In this document: in pieces, positions 41,765 to 54,850 of the stretch
Layout: each line of letters starts with the position of its first letter
Numbering within the stretch: position 1 is the stretch's first letter
Source: Tanytarsus gracilentus
Lineage: Eukaryota > Arthropoda > Insecta > Diptera > Chironomidae
Assembly: GCA_038502055.1 (NCBI GenBank)
Contig: JAXRKN010000037.1
Location: 6,666,501 to 6,730,500 of the forward strand
Length of the DNA: 64,000 nucleotides
Direction of reading: 5' to 3'
The notes under the pieces: model-generated
What the model was told of the DNA's origin: nothing
Database searches by the model: none
Seen by the model: only the letters and a program-made list of their open reading frames with translations
Position numbers and translations under genes: made by a program

Positions 41765-44700
41765 TAAAATTTTATTGAGAAACGTGAGAAGTTGATTGAT
41801 TTTTTTTGCAAACGTATTTAAATGTTGATTAAATTTTTATTCTGATAAAATTAAAAAATCTTAAACTTGACTTGACTTTGAGGAATGTGTCGTTCAAAAA
41901 AGTAAATCTCAAATTACTCACATATCGAGTTTATTTTTCGTTGTCATCGAGGTCGTTGAAGGAGAACTTTACGTGCCATGCTTTAAAAATGAAAATTTCA
42001 GCGAATTTTGCAATTACGTCGTCGGATGCAACAAATCGATTACAAAGTGCTTACTCGAGAAACTTCCTGGAAATGTGATACGGCAAGCAAAATATTGTTA
42101 TTGACAGTGAGAGCGCCGAAAAAAAATAAAATACCCCAAAGAAGTCTTTAATAAAAAGAACACAACATCTCAAAACCTGCCTTGCTAGGTCACGACATGG
42201 CAATTTTAATCTCTTGTGCGTTGCCTCATGTTTTTGTTGTTTGCGGGCTGTCTGCGACTCGAGTCACGACATGACGATCTCAACTTGATTCTTAACATTT
42301 TCGCATATCTCTTTTTTCGTTGTGCGCGAGATTCATGAAAAATTAATGCGGCTGCACTCCTCGAAAATGTTGTTAATTAAAAATTTGTTCTGTTTGTGTG
42401 AATTTGTATTGAATGTCTCACGTTTACCAGGGTTTTTAGTTGAATTATTTTAGGGAATAAATTAATTTCCGAATGAGTCACCTTCCCCTCAAAATGCATA
42501 TGCGAACATATATTTTATTGGTTTTAGGCATTTTTCGTTAGCCAAATTCATTTGACCTCCTGCGGCTGCGCTTGAAGCTCTGCAGAATTTCTTATAAATA
42601 CACGGCAACTGCCAAATTCCTTCTTCATTAGCAGATTACACATTCGAATTGCTATCTCACGAAAAAGATACATTTGGCACATACGGGCCTCATGATCATC
42701 CCGAAAAAAAGAAAGAATAAACGGCAGAATTGAGAATTTATAATAAAAACCAACAGAGAGCGAGAGCGAAGGCACTTTACAAGACAGAAGGAAAATAATT
42801 AAAAATCCATTCCAGCTCCGAACGTGCTATACGGCGAGTCAGTGGAGTGTGCATTAAGAAAGATATTTGAGCAAATAAAATTTATGGTTTATTCGCGTTC
42901 CTCACATTCAATTGCCAGCTAGAGAGAGATGGGAAAAGCCGAGAGGTACCATATTGTGCACAATTTAAATTGCAATCTCCACACGACTTGTCTCTCGCTT
43001 CCTCTCGAATGCATACACAAAAATTATTAAAGAAGTTTGGAACGTTTAAGTTTTTCTAAAAGCGAAATTAAAATTTGGAGTGTGATCAGAAGAATTTATT
43101 TTTTATCTCTTTGAAAACAAATAGCTACTTTTACCACACTTACATTTATATCACGAATTCAGGGGAAGTAAACTTTATATAAACTTAAATCATTTTCTTG
43201 ATTAATTTTTAAATGTCAAACCCTTGAATAAAAATTTAATTTTGCAATTAAATCCACGTTAAAACAAAAATAAGAAGAATCGTGAGATAAAGTTAAAGTT
43301 TATCTTTCGTAAGTGCCAAGTGGGAAATGCATTGAAATTTCTTGTTTAAATGAAAACTTTACAATTTAGATGGAAACGCAGGGATTATGGAACAATTTTA
43401 CAACAGTAAATTTAAATTATCTTAAAGAGTTCACTTGCAATTCTTTTTTATTCAATTGACACTGCAGAAAGTTTCAACCTCTGACACTTTACCACATGAA
43501 ATTCAATTTACCTCTGGAAATTGTATTTTTCGGCAAAATTCTCGCATGCACATGGATGAGTTTAATTTTCTTATCATTAAAAGCGAGAAGGAGAAAGATT
43601 AAAATTTAACAAATTTATCATTTTGCATTTTCCAATTAAAAAGTTTGCCGTACGTGCTTAAATTTTTCTTGCGAATTGTTTTTGTGAGTTTTAATGATTT
43701 TGCAGAAAGCAGCAAATGACGACAATTATGCTTGTTTGTCTCAAAAGCGATGAAATGGAAGTTTTTAAATAAAAATATTGACAAAAATTTGTCGAGTCAA
43801 AAAGTTCAATAAATTCTCCACTTGAAGTTTGAAATTTGATATTTACGCGTTTTATGATTTTTTTTACAACCAGAATAAATTTTTAACAATTAAAGCTAAT
43901 TGCCGCTTTGAGCGTTGCTTTCAATAATTTTACGACCCTTCAAAAATGTCATCATTATTATCTTAAGAGTGTCCCACACGTGCTTGAAAATCCTAAATTT
44001 TCACTTACCATGCTAATAAATAATTAATGCATGAGGAGCGCGAGAGCATGTTGTGAGAGAAAGAAATTCTTCGTTTATTGCAATCAAGAGAGTAGCCTCA
44101 AATTCACAACTTAGTAAACGTACACACTGCAAGAGCAGTAGAAGTGAATGAATTATGAGCCGACATTAAAAGTTATGGGCGTAATCTTACAGTGCATACA
44201 GTTCTTTCGCTCGCTTTACTTTTATGACCATTTGATTGTTTAATTTTGCGTGATTTATCGAAGCAATATGCCGAGTGGTTGGTGTGTGTACACCGAAGTT
44301 GTGCTCTTTACTGTGGAATTTTCACGAACTTTAAGATGCGCTCATAAATTTCTGAATTGGCTCGCTAGAATTTTTTCGCGTTTAAATTGGATTTCATGAA
44401 CATCCTCAACCTGACCCTTGCACTCATTCCCGCCTCTCCTTAAACATTGAGTTTGCGATAACCACTCGTTCTATATCTCTCGAGCATCTTTCGATTGCAT
44501 TGTGAGCACACGAAACAAAAATTTACCATTTTTTTGCAATGCACCGAAAATTGCAGGGAGAGAGAAAAACAGCGAGACCTTATCGGAATGTTGCGAGTGA
44601 ACGAAGAACATTTTACAGAACGGGTCTCGAAATGTGAAAGATTATTAAATTTCTTTTTTTTGCGAGCTCTTCAATTATGCATAATGTGCATGTTCTTTGG

Positions 44701-45754
44701 AATGATCGAGATGCAAAAGTTGAGAGTTTATTGATGGCTTTGAGAGGCGCATGCATCCTAAGAAAACCGCAATTCAAGAGAAGAAATTCAAGTACTCGAT
44801 AATTTCGCTCGTTAAAAGTCATCAGAGAAACCAAATGAGATTCACTCGCGCAGACATGCATTCGCAAACAAAATAAGTGAGAGCGAGTAAGTAAAACAAA
44901 TAATAAAAGTACAGCAATATAAGATCAGTAATTTTTCAATTTTCTCCGCGAAAAACACAAATGAAGTCACCGTTGACCATTTATTTTAATGATTTGCATT
45001 GTAAAAACATCATGTGCATGCGAGCGAAATGGGGGAGCCATTAAAGCCAAATTGAGGAGGGAAATGAACAAAATGATTTTTAAATGCTGCTATGGGGGCC
45101 CTCACAAGCGATCGACAATAAACACGCGAATTAACTTACCCATGTTATTCATACATGTCGTGCAATTAACAACTCCTTATTTATGACGAGTTATGAACGA
45201 GAGTTGAGAGCCTTAAGTGCATTGTATGCAAGTGAGAGACTTTACATTCATTCGCTCTGTCATTATTGCCACTCTATGCTGAGCTCCACTTGTCGGACAC
45301 TCTCGAACATTTAATTAGTAAATGCGTATAATCAAAAAATGCTTTGGTCATCGTTTGTACATTAACATCTCGCTGTTGACGTATTGAGAGTGTGGGAAAG
45401 TTTCAACATTAATAATCTATTTTAAATCGCTTTAAATTTTAATTAATATTCAGTCTTGCGTATTTTTAGCACTGATTATCGCTCGTAAATTATTCTCATT
45501 TAATATTTTCATGCCCCACAAAAAGTTTTGCTAATTATGATAAAAAAAATTATTATTTTATGAACTCAATTTCGTGTGTGAAGATGAAACCTCACAATAA
45601 ACATAGCTCTCGAAAAAAATTAAAAGCTGAACTAAATCAAGCATAAATTTTTGACTCCGTATTTAGCAAATATTTTGATCTACTTAAAACTTGATTCCCA
45701 ATCGCAATTCATACCCCACAGAAATTTATTTTGAAATCCAACACTAAATTAGTT
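41765..45754. other. Non-coding interval
   Basis: It begins with the 3' region of copy C (an ATTAAA at 41828-41833 could serve polyadenylation). The rest shows no supported gene. A Su(H)-type site TGTGGGAAA lies at 45391-45399, and a CACGCG lies near 45122. Confidence 0.5.
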
Positions 45755-46440
45755 TTCACTGACTAGGGACGATTAAGGGGTGGAGGTTGTTCAATTTATG
45801 TTAAAGATCATTTGACTCCGTAATGAGATAGGTAATAGGTGCTGGAATGGCAACAATTATTTAGCTGTTGAATTACTTAAGGAAAAAAGAAAATATTAGC
45901 ATTTTATCGTCAACCGGGGAACCATACTGATCTTTCGGGACATTGTTCGTTGAAGAGTTAAACTTAATTTTAGGTAATTTAAAGCATTGCTATGTTTTTG
46001 GCGACTTTAACATTAATTTATTTGATTCCAACCCCGTGATTGAGAAATATAAAGACACTATTACTTTAAAAGACTACCATTTTATCAACAGTAGCTCGCT
46101 AGATTTTCCAACGCGTATTAATCACGAGTCACATTCAGTTCTTGCATCGACCATGTTTTTTCGGATTGTTTGGAAGATGACGCCATAAGTAAAGTAACGT
46201 TATCATATTTTGATTTTGTCTCAGACCATAAAGCACTCAACTTGTCAATTTGGAAAAGTAGCGCTCGTCTCATGACACTCCGAAAAAAATTTCGTATGAA
46301 ATAATTGACAATAGGGCCATAGTTAGTGAAAGCTATTCGAAAATCTTAGTTCAAGGTGTTTTAATGAGTTGGATGGATATTAAGAAAGTAATTAGTGATA
46401 ATATGAAAAAGAAACAAAACAAGAAAGAAAAAAAACCATT
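45755..46440 (+). pseudogene. Decayed LINE endonuclease (EEP) fragment
   Basis: Stepping between frames reveals the landmarks of the apurinic-like endonuclease of non-LTR retrotransposons in the right order: RGGGCSIYVKDHL (about 45770-45815, after an in-frame stop), ILAFYRQP (about 45893-45920), VFGDFNINL (about 45990-46020), CIDHVFSD (about 46145-46170) and FVSDHKALNLSIW (about 46215-46255). Several frameshifts and stops show it is dead. A further open stretch to about 46440 (WMDIKKVISDNMKKK) would be the linker that precedes reverse transcriptase, but no RT follows. The Jockey/CR1-type clade is not resolved. Confidence 0.8.
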
Positions 46441-46805
46441 GTAAATAAAAAAATAAAATACATAGAAAAATGAGATATAATGGTCGATGGGGTATATGAT
46501 ATCTTTAGGTGCTTATTAGTTATTGTATGTTTTTTTTTGGGTGCTATATTGGCTCGGGAATGTTATAAAATAATGTATATAGTTTAAATAGAAGAATAAA
46601 AATAATTAGGCCTAAAATAAAAATGTTTAAAATAAATAAAAATGACATTTTTATGCAAAATTTTGATATTTTTTAACTCAATTTGTTTGCACCTAATATC
46701 TTACTGCTCTTTAGGGTTATTGGGCGTGCTTTGAGGATAGTGTTTAGAAAAGACAGAAGATGTCACAATAAAGCTTTTTAGTAAAAATTGTTGCCATTCT
46801 CATCA
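46441..46805. other. AT-rich spacer between LINE pieces
   Basis: No coding similarity is visible. The A/T-rich, mostly stop-filled sequence with AATAAA-like runs (about 46600-46640) resembles the 3' untranslated region of a LINE. If so, it lies between the endonuclease piece and the ORF2 C-terminal piece, which is the wrong order for one intact element. Confidence 0.3.
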
Positions 46806-47086
46806 GTTTGCTTGTTTCATCAGAATCTTGTATGTTCAAAATTAAACATAGTATTTTTAAGAATCATGTGGCATTACCAATTTTAGTGACGCATGATTAT
46901 TTCACAAGGAATAGAGGAAACTTTGTTCAGCCGGATGCAACTTTTGCATTGACATCAAATAATTTTTTTCACAGAGCTACAAGATCTTACAATAATTTAC
47001 CAGATGAAGTCAAGAAATTTCATAATATTACGTCTTTTAAAAATAGGCTAAAAGAATTTTTATATGCCACTTTTAGCGGTGAGTGA
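46806..47086 (+). pseudogene. LINE ORF2 C-terminal tail fragment
   Basis: One open frame of about 90 codons, ending in TGA, contains TRNRGNFVQPD, FFHRATRSYNNLP and TSFKNRLKEFLYATF. This is the usual end of Jockey/CR1-like ORF2 proteins (TR-N, then WN-LP, then S-FK-L). The reverse-transcriptase body that should precede it is missing. It is probably from the same family as the endonuclease fragment upstream on the same strand. Confidence 0.7.
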
Positions 47087-50000
47087 TTTTGGATATTTTC
47101 TCATATAAAGTAAAATTAAATTAAACGCAATTACATAAAAAATTTATAAACTATTTCTTTGAAATAAAAAATAATAACTTCTTACAAACAAAAAAAAAAT
47201 TTACAACGCAAATGTTCATATAAACATAAAATTATTTGGCAGAGAGTTTTATCGAAATTTGCGCAAACAATTTTCGCAATTTTATGCAGAATGCGAGAAT
47301 TTTCACAGCGGTGGGAAAAACTTTTCATTATGATTTGCAAAAATAGAGAGAAAATAAATTCAATGAAAGAGCAAACATTCAATTAACTCAGCAACAGCAG
47401 TTTTACTGATTGGAATTATTTAGTGCACTGAAAATTTCTGCACAGTTCTCTTTTTAAAGTAAATACATTTTTGTTTAATTTTCAGATGTTTGATTAAATT
47501 TTATTTGACTTCATCGATGTAACACTTTGATCAATAAAATGATTTATCATGAAAATTTTTTTAGCGCAAAAGTAAATAAAATAAAAAAGTTTCCTTGAGC
47601 TTCAATAAATGCCTCAATTTATGATTTATTGTCCAACATAAAACAAACAAGAACGCGGAAAAATATATTTCAACGCAAAAATTTCACATAAAAAAATATT
47701 TTTAGTTTTGTCAAAGTTCAGCCGGCGTGCCTTGTGCTCCGCTTACTCTTATGATACAGGTCTGTAAAAAATATAAAATAATTTCGCGTGTGGAACACAA
47801 AGAGATTCCAGGAAGCAAAGTTCACCGATCGATTCACATCGAATATGCGATGAAATCATCGATCTCATTTCTGTAAATTCTTTATCCAAATCGCCGACAA
47901 AAAATAAATTCAAAGAGCTATAAAAAAGAGGAAGAGAGTGAATTAACTCGTAGGAGCGAACCCGTGACGCTTCTAATAAAGTAATTTTGATTTTTATACA
48001 TTTGTGTCTTGCTCACATCCAAAAGCGATGTGTAAACTTTTTTACGATCATTTTTCGAAATGACCGTAATTCAATATTATAAAGACATTGTCGCGTCTCA
48101 TCGTTTGTTCGGTCGATTTATTTTACACGTATGCAAAACCTCTCACTGTGGCTTCGCTGTGATGAATAAAGAAGAAAAAGATCTCGATCACCGTGATTTT
48201 ATTGGCTTTTTTGTAGTTTTTAGAGCGATAATTTTCAAAGCCAACGCGCGAAAAGAAAATTTATTCAGTTCTTTCGAGTCAAATTTTGATGATTTCAACG
48301 TGTTCTTTATAGATTTTGAATGAATATTATCGACATAAAGTAGGTGGAAGAGGAAGATGCCCGAGAAACACAAAATTTATATTTCTTAGTTAAAAAAGAT
48401 TTTTAAAATTTTTTTTAAAGAATATTCTAAAATTTAATTTGTAATTCAATTTTATTGCACACGACGGAAGTGATTGTGTCTTTGTGGGCATTTTCGTCGA
48501 CAAAAAAAAAACGAAAACTTTTCCCACGGGATTTTGAAATGCTTCATTTCTCATTCATTCACTCTACTTTCTTTGTATCACAATGTGCGTAAATTTAAAT
48601 CCAGATTTTCACAATTCTGTCAATGCACCGCTCGCCCACATGTACGAGAGGCAGTTAACATCGCAATCTCCACAAGGCCGTTTATTTATGAAAATTATTC
48701 TCGTTAATGTCATTTTTCGCGCGGATTTTATTTGCTTCGTCTTTTCTTGCTTTTTGGAGATTTAATTTTATGAAAGAGCAAATAAAAGCATTTACGTCGA
48801 CGCCCAAAAAAAAGCTGCTTGTTGAGCTGATTATAAATTTCAATATAAAATCTTCCGCACTTGATGTGGAATTTTTTTTTTGCGGTAAACAGCAAAAAGT
48901 TTTATGTGCAGCAATAATAATCCTCTCACTGACTTGGTGTTAACAATTTACTCGCCAGCTGTAATAAGAGTTTCAACTTATTGCAGTCTTAATACGATGT
49001 TGAGCGTGGCTTGTCGATAATAAAAACTTGGCATGTGCTTTAAAAAATTCATTTTCCCGTTCAATCGAATCGAAAATGAATTGAATCATCAAAAATGTCA
49101 ATATTAAATTGCAACTCAGAAAATTCCATCCATTAGCATTATAATGAATCTGTCAATTTTATGACAAATTATTATTATCGATGTCGAAAAGGGAAAAGCG
49201 AAAAAATATATTGTTATCAGTTGAATAAATTGATGAGCGAGGACAGAGGGAATGAGATTTGATGAATGGTCGTGTATGAAATTATGCTCTGATTGCCACA
49301 TATGTGGTCTTTGCATAGTGGTTGAGATCGATATCACACATACACGAAACTAGGACGTCCAATTATTGCAAATTTGGTCATGTTGATTAGAGGCGAGAAT
49401 AAAATTTATTGCCTTTAATTTTCATGCAATTTCATATTGACCGTTTGGTTGAAGTGCATTTAAAGGTTCAATTAATCAAAAGTCCTCTTCCGGTTATTCC
49501 ACACTTACCGAATAATTAATTATGTGATGAAACGAAAATAGTTTTAATCACACCCTTCCGCATGAGCACTGAAAAAATGCCCGTATAACATGCTAACTTA
49601 TGACCATGAAGTATTTTCCCATAGAGCAGTTCTCTTAATTCATTCATCATCGTTTAAAAACCTTTTTCATTCATCTTAATCCTCTCCTTGATTTGTTTAT
49701 ATTCATTTGTTGTGTATCTACATGACAAAATGCCATAATTCTCCTGAGAAATATATTTTTAAATAAATGCGAAGAGAGAATAAAAAAAATTATTAATCGA
49801 TCACAAATATAAAATTGTCGTGTGAAGAAAATTTATGGTGTCCCATTAAAATGGCATAATTGATTTCAATTTAAATAACAAAAGCCACATCACGAAAATA
49901 AAAGAAGAATGAGAGAAATATTTAACGCAAAAATAGCAACAGCAGCCGCGATGTCATTAATAATGTGTGAAATACACATAATTTAATATTAAACGTGTGT

Positions 50001-53000
50001 GAGTATTTATGTACAAGCGAATTCATGCCAAATGCTAGAGCTGAATTGAACTGGCTGCTGCCTGTGAGAAATATGATACTTCAAGGAGATTGTAAAACAT
50101 CGCGGCGAGATTGTCTCGACGGTTGAACAATTAATATATGTGTGGATTGTGACTGACCACATGATATTACCATCCGTACAAACGGTTGCTGTTGTTGGGC
50201 ATGACGCACGCTCGCCCATAAAAAATATTCCCACGTTTAGCGAATGCTTAATCGTGACGCGCCGCACTAGCACTCGAGAAAAACCGCATCTCTATTTCGT
50301 TTAATTAAAAAAATCCCATAGCATGAATGTGAGGTGTCTATGAGAGTGAGATTGTGGCGTTTCCTGTCAATCATGCTGGAAAATAAAATTTGCAAACTTA
50401 ATTTATTAAAATATATAGCGGAGCTTTGACAATTTAAATTTATTTACAAATTTAAAATATTTTACACAAGAAGCACGTTCAATCTCATTCCGACACACCA
50501 TACATAAATTGGCAGCACAATTGTATTAAAAAGAATAAGTAGCAACGGCGCACATTTATAAGATGAAAAGAGATGAGGAGGCAATAAAAAAATCGCTAAA
50601 TTGTTGAAAAATTTTATTGTTGCGTCTATAATTTTTCGGCACTTTATTAAAAATATACTGGCGGCAGTCATTTGACTCTATCGATGTTTTTGTGAGGCGT
50701 TACTTGGGTGTTTATTAAAATTATAATGCTTCGCATTTTAAATGTTGACGCTGCCTTTACTCAGCACTTTCACAGTGAAGAAGCCTCCTTTAAATAATAA
50801 CACAACACCCGTCGCCGCCACCGTCGAAATAATATTGAAAATATTATAAAAGGTCAGAGCTAATCACGACCTGCACCATGAGCGAGCAGAAAATGGAGAA
50901 AGATATATAATTAATTCAAATTAAAAGTCATTTGAGTGTAGTGAAAAAAAGAATGAGTTGAAAAGTCCAAAATTTAATACCACGCGGCTAGCTGACTTCA
51001 CATATTTAATCTAAATTCAATTAGGCCGTATGGTAATTTTTACGGTGAATCATCATGATTATGTGCTTTTTTTATACTTTTGTATACCTCGCATGCCGCC
51101 ACCGTGCATTATTACACTCCGTAACTTTTTTTTCTTTATTCATTAATCCTCTCTCACTCTCCTGTGGCATGACTTTAGGATGCTGAATAACGAGTAAAAG
51201 GCAATTATTTAAAGTTAATTAAGAGAGATCTCCTTAGTTAAAATTAAAATAAAAAAGCGTGAGTAGCAATTAATCATTGTGGAGACGAGGGAGTCTATAA
51301 GTGTAAGAAAAGGCAAGACGAGGGTAAAAGGGCAACCTGATCTTTTGATGTCGAGTTGAACGCAAAAAAATCTTAGGGTTTATTTGGCAATTGCTCGATT
51401 TGCAATTTAAAAATACTGTCATGTGACTACTTTTACTTACAAATTTAAATTGTTACTTTTTCTACAAATTCAAAGTCATAATTGCTTGACAAAGTGTTAA
51501 AATTGTAAATTTATCACTCGCTTAGCACAGCGCTGTGCTCAAGTGTCACTCTAAAGCATTGAAAAATCTTCTTCAGAAAGGTGGCGAAATAGCTATAAAT
51601 ATTTTTCACACAGAGCGACTGACATTCTCATTAAAAGCACAGTAGAAAAATCTCAAATTGTTGAGATACTTTTTATTATTTAAGCTTGTTTGAACACTGC
51701 GGAGCCACGTGGCAGAGATAGAATGAAACAATTTTTTAACTTCAAAACTTTTATTGTTAAAAAAATAAGTTTCAAGTTTTCCTCGATTAATTTTCAAATA
51801 ATCCATTTAAACGACCATTAACTCCAATTCCTCGCCCTCTAATCCATCTTCAACTTTTTTGTCTTTGTCGTGGATTAAAAAGGCGCTAATAAAAATAAAA
51901 ATCTACATCAACGGGCGCTTAAGAAAGAAAATAAATATTTATTGTTTCGTGTTGATCTTGAGGTGAATATAAAATCATTCATTTAAAACGCGGAAGATTA
52001 GATAAAAGATGAGCAGCAAATAAAAATGTCTTGCAGACTTAAAATCATTCTCGGTTTGCCTTTCGCTCTCGATAAAACTTTTTTCCCTCTGAATGTCGGA
52101 CATTATCAAATGAATGTATTTTTTTCTGTGTGTCCGCACACGAAATATATTCGGCACGTAGAACGAGCGCAAAAAATTGGGATGTTTATAAAAAAGAAAT
52201 ACTGAAGTCGCGTTTGAGATCTAATAGACGATAATCATCAATCTATGGTCGTAAATATTGTCTCTTTTGTCATGCTTTATCTTTGGTGAAACACTTTTTT
52301 GCTGGCTGGTTTCAGGCTACCCAAAAATACCAATCACTTTTTTATGCAGTGAAGTTTTTTTGCAAGAAGATTTAGAATAAAATGAAGAGATTTTTAAATG
52401 AATTGTGATGAGAATCAAGGACGTTGATGATGTATGCTCGCGAATTATTTTATAAACTCCGAATCACATTTTCAAACGAGTAACCTAAACACGAATTGAA
52501 TTAAGCGAGTCGAAATGTAATGAGGAGGCAATAAGGCAGACATCATCCGATCCGCATGACCATCAGTGGAGGCATTAAATCATGTACATGTGAAAGCCAT
52601 ATATGCACTGACTGCCGCGCACACGGAATGAATTCCAAGTATAAAAAGGCATCGCGAACATCGCACTATCTCATCCACCCGTGTGTAGCTTATTCATATC
52701 CATAAACACAATGCACAATTTAATTTCTCGGGAGAAAGAGTGCGAGATGCCGAAATGAAGAGAAAAAGAAAAGCGCGCGGCATTAAAGAAGGCATACAGT
52801 GTGCAGTAAGTGAGCTGAAGTAGTGGAAGAAGGAGCGAGACATAAGAGAGAGAGAGAATAAAACTACTTTATACGATGCGATATGAAGATCTTTTCGTAT
52901 ACTTCTTTTCAACAGGCGCGTGTGTATCATTTTCATGGGATCGCAATCGTCTTCGCCTGTAGCTGGCCTGGCACAAGGCAGTGCATAAAATGCGAGATTG

Positions 53001-54578
53001 AACGAGCAAAGGAGATTCGTAAAATGAGAGAGAAAAGTAAGACTTATCGCTTTTCGACAACGAACGTCAGTGTTTAAGTGCGCCGCTCACACTCTGAAAG
53101 AAAAGCACGAAGTTTTAACGAAGTTTATGTTTGTTAGGGGAATTGTCTGAGGGGAAATCATGAAAAAAGGAGAAGACGATCACTAGCTTTAGCGATCTTA
53201 TCGCCGATACAAATTGTGAAGTAATGAGTAAGCTGTCAAGCTATTAGACGATGATTGTTGCCTCGCGCTATGGCGCTGCTATAAATGTTATTGCTAGACA
53301 TTCTCGTTGTTTTTTTCTCTCGATTTAATGTGCGGCGTGATGAAAATGAAGAAAGCGAGATTTTTTATGAGCATAAACTTGCTAATTAAATAATTGAGTA
53401 ATGTGTTTAATGGTAATTAATTACGATTGGAGACACACGCTAGAAACAAAAATAGATTTTTATTTTTGAATGAGCAAACGCTTAAGGGTTTTTAGAAATG
53501 AAAACAAGTGTTTGAGATATAAATTAAGGGATAAAAATAGGTTTGAAATTAAGGTTTGAAGAAAAAATTATTTTTGTTAGATTAAAAATTTTCGATTTAG
53601 GGTTTTTAAAATTTAATAAAATTCTTAAGTTAAAGTAATGACTATAACTTTAAAAAAATTTAATAAAATAATTTTAAGAAAACATCGGCAACACCGCAAT
53701 TTAATTTGTCTGCCATTGACGTAAAAAATTAAGATCAGAGCAAAAAGTAAAATGACCACAAATAATTAGCGCTCGGGTATAAAAAAATTGTTCTCGAATA
53801 AATTTTTAACATTACACTTGATAATAATCATCGACTTCCGCTGGCTGATGTGTCGTCGGCCAAATATTTGTTGTCTGATAAAATCACGTTTATTGCTCGC
53901 ATGTGAGTAAGTTACACGTTGAGAATTCACAACTTATTTATTGGCGTGTCATGTCAAATGGTCTTGGGAAAAAACCTTCTCTCCGCTTATCATGCACCGC
54001 AATCCAATATCTATATTTCTACCTGTACGCTTTAGTTGACTGCCAACAAGTTGTTGCCGCAATCTGGAATTGATAAGGAAAAAAATGAACAGACATGTTG
54101 GCATTTCTAGAGTAAGTCTACACATTAATTTATTATTTGTGTGTTATTTACACAAGAAAAAGTGTCTATTCGTGTAATAAGCCGATAAGTGTGCGCACAC
54201 ATTTCACTTGCCACTCGATGTGCCACTCAATTTTTTTTCTTTTAATTTCCCCACTCTAAATCGGCGATTCCACAAAGTCGCACGCTTACCTCCCCTCCAC
54301 TTTCAGTGAGTTGGCTTTTTCTACCTGACATTGCTTATTTTTTACTCTTTTATTGCCCAAGTCTTGAAGAATTTCTACTGAAGGTGCAGATCACACATCA
54401 CTCAAACGAAAAAAGTGCATAAGAAAGAGAAAACGAAAGACCTTCCGATCTTTTCAACGATCACTGTTGAGTTGTATCTGTATTGTGTGCTGTGTGAGAA
54501 TGTTGTTGTTGCCGAAAATATTTTTTATTATTTCTCTTTCTCTCTCTCCCGATGATATTCGAGCGTATGAGCAACAAG
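47087..54578. other. Upstream region of hairy, non-coding
   Basis: No supported gene in about 7.5 kb. It contains a CGTGGGAAA Su(H)-type site at 48520-48528 (minus strand) and several CACGCG/CGCGTG words (about 50978, 52918). Position directly upstream of hairy makes it the first place to look for proximal enhancers; nothing in the sequence proves one. Confidence 0.5.
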
Positions 54579-54850
54579 TCAGTCAGAAACTAGTTAGTCC
54601 GTAAACAACATTCATTCAGAATAGTTTGAGACTTCAATCGGGAAGAACGTCAAACGTTGTTAACTTCAAAAAATAATAAAAAATAAAAGTTGCAGACGAG
54701 AATTTATTTTTTTTTTAATAAAAAAAATAATTGTGGAAAAAAATTAAAAACTGAAGTGATAGAAAAAAAATATTTGAACCAAAAAAAGCCGACAAAAACA
54801 CAAAAAGAATTATTTTTGAAAGAAATAAAATAAAATTAATGAACACAATT
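54579..54850 (+). promoter_or_regulatory. hairy: Candidate initiator and 5' leader of hairy
   Basis: TCAGTC at 54579-54584 matches the arthropod initiator consensus. Transcription from the A at 54581 would give a leader of about 260-270 nt that is very rich in A/T and contains no ATG before 54839, so no upstream open frame is present. No clear TATA box or downstream promoter element was found, so the start is only a proposal. Confidence 0.35.
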
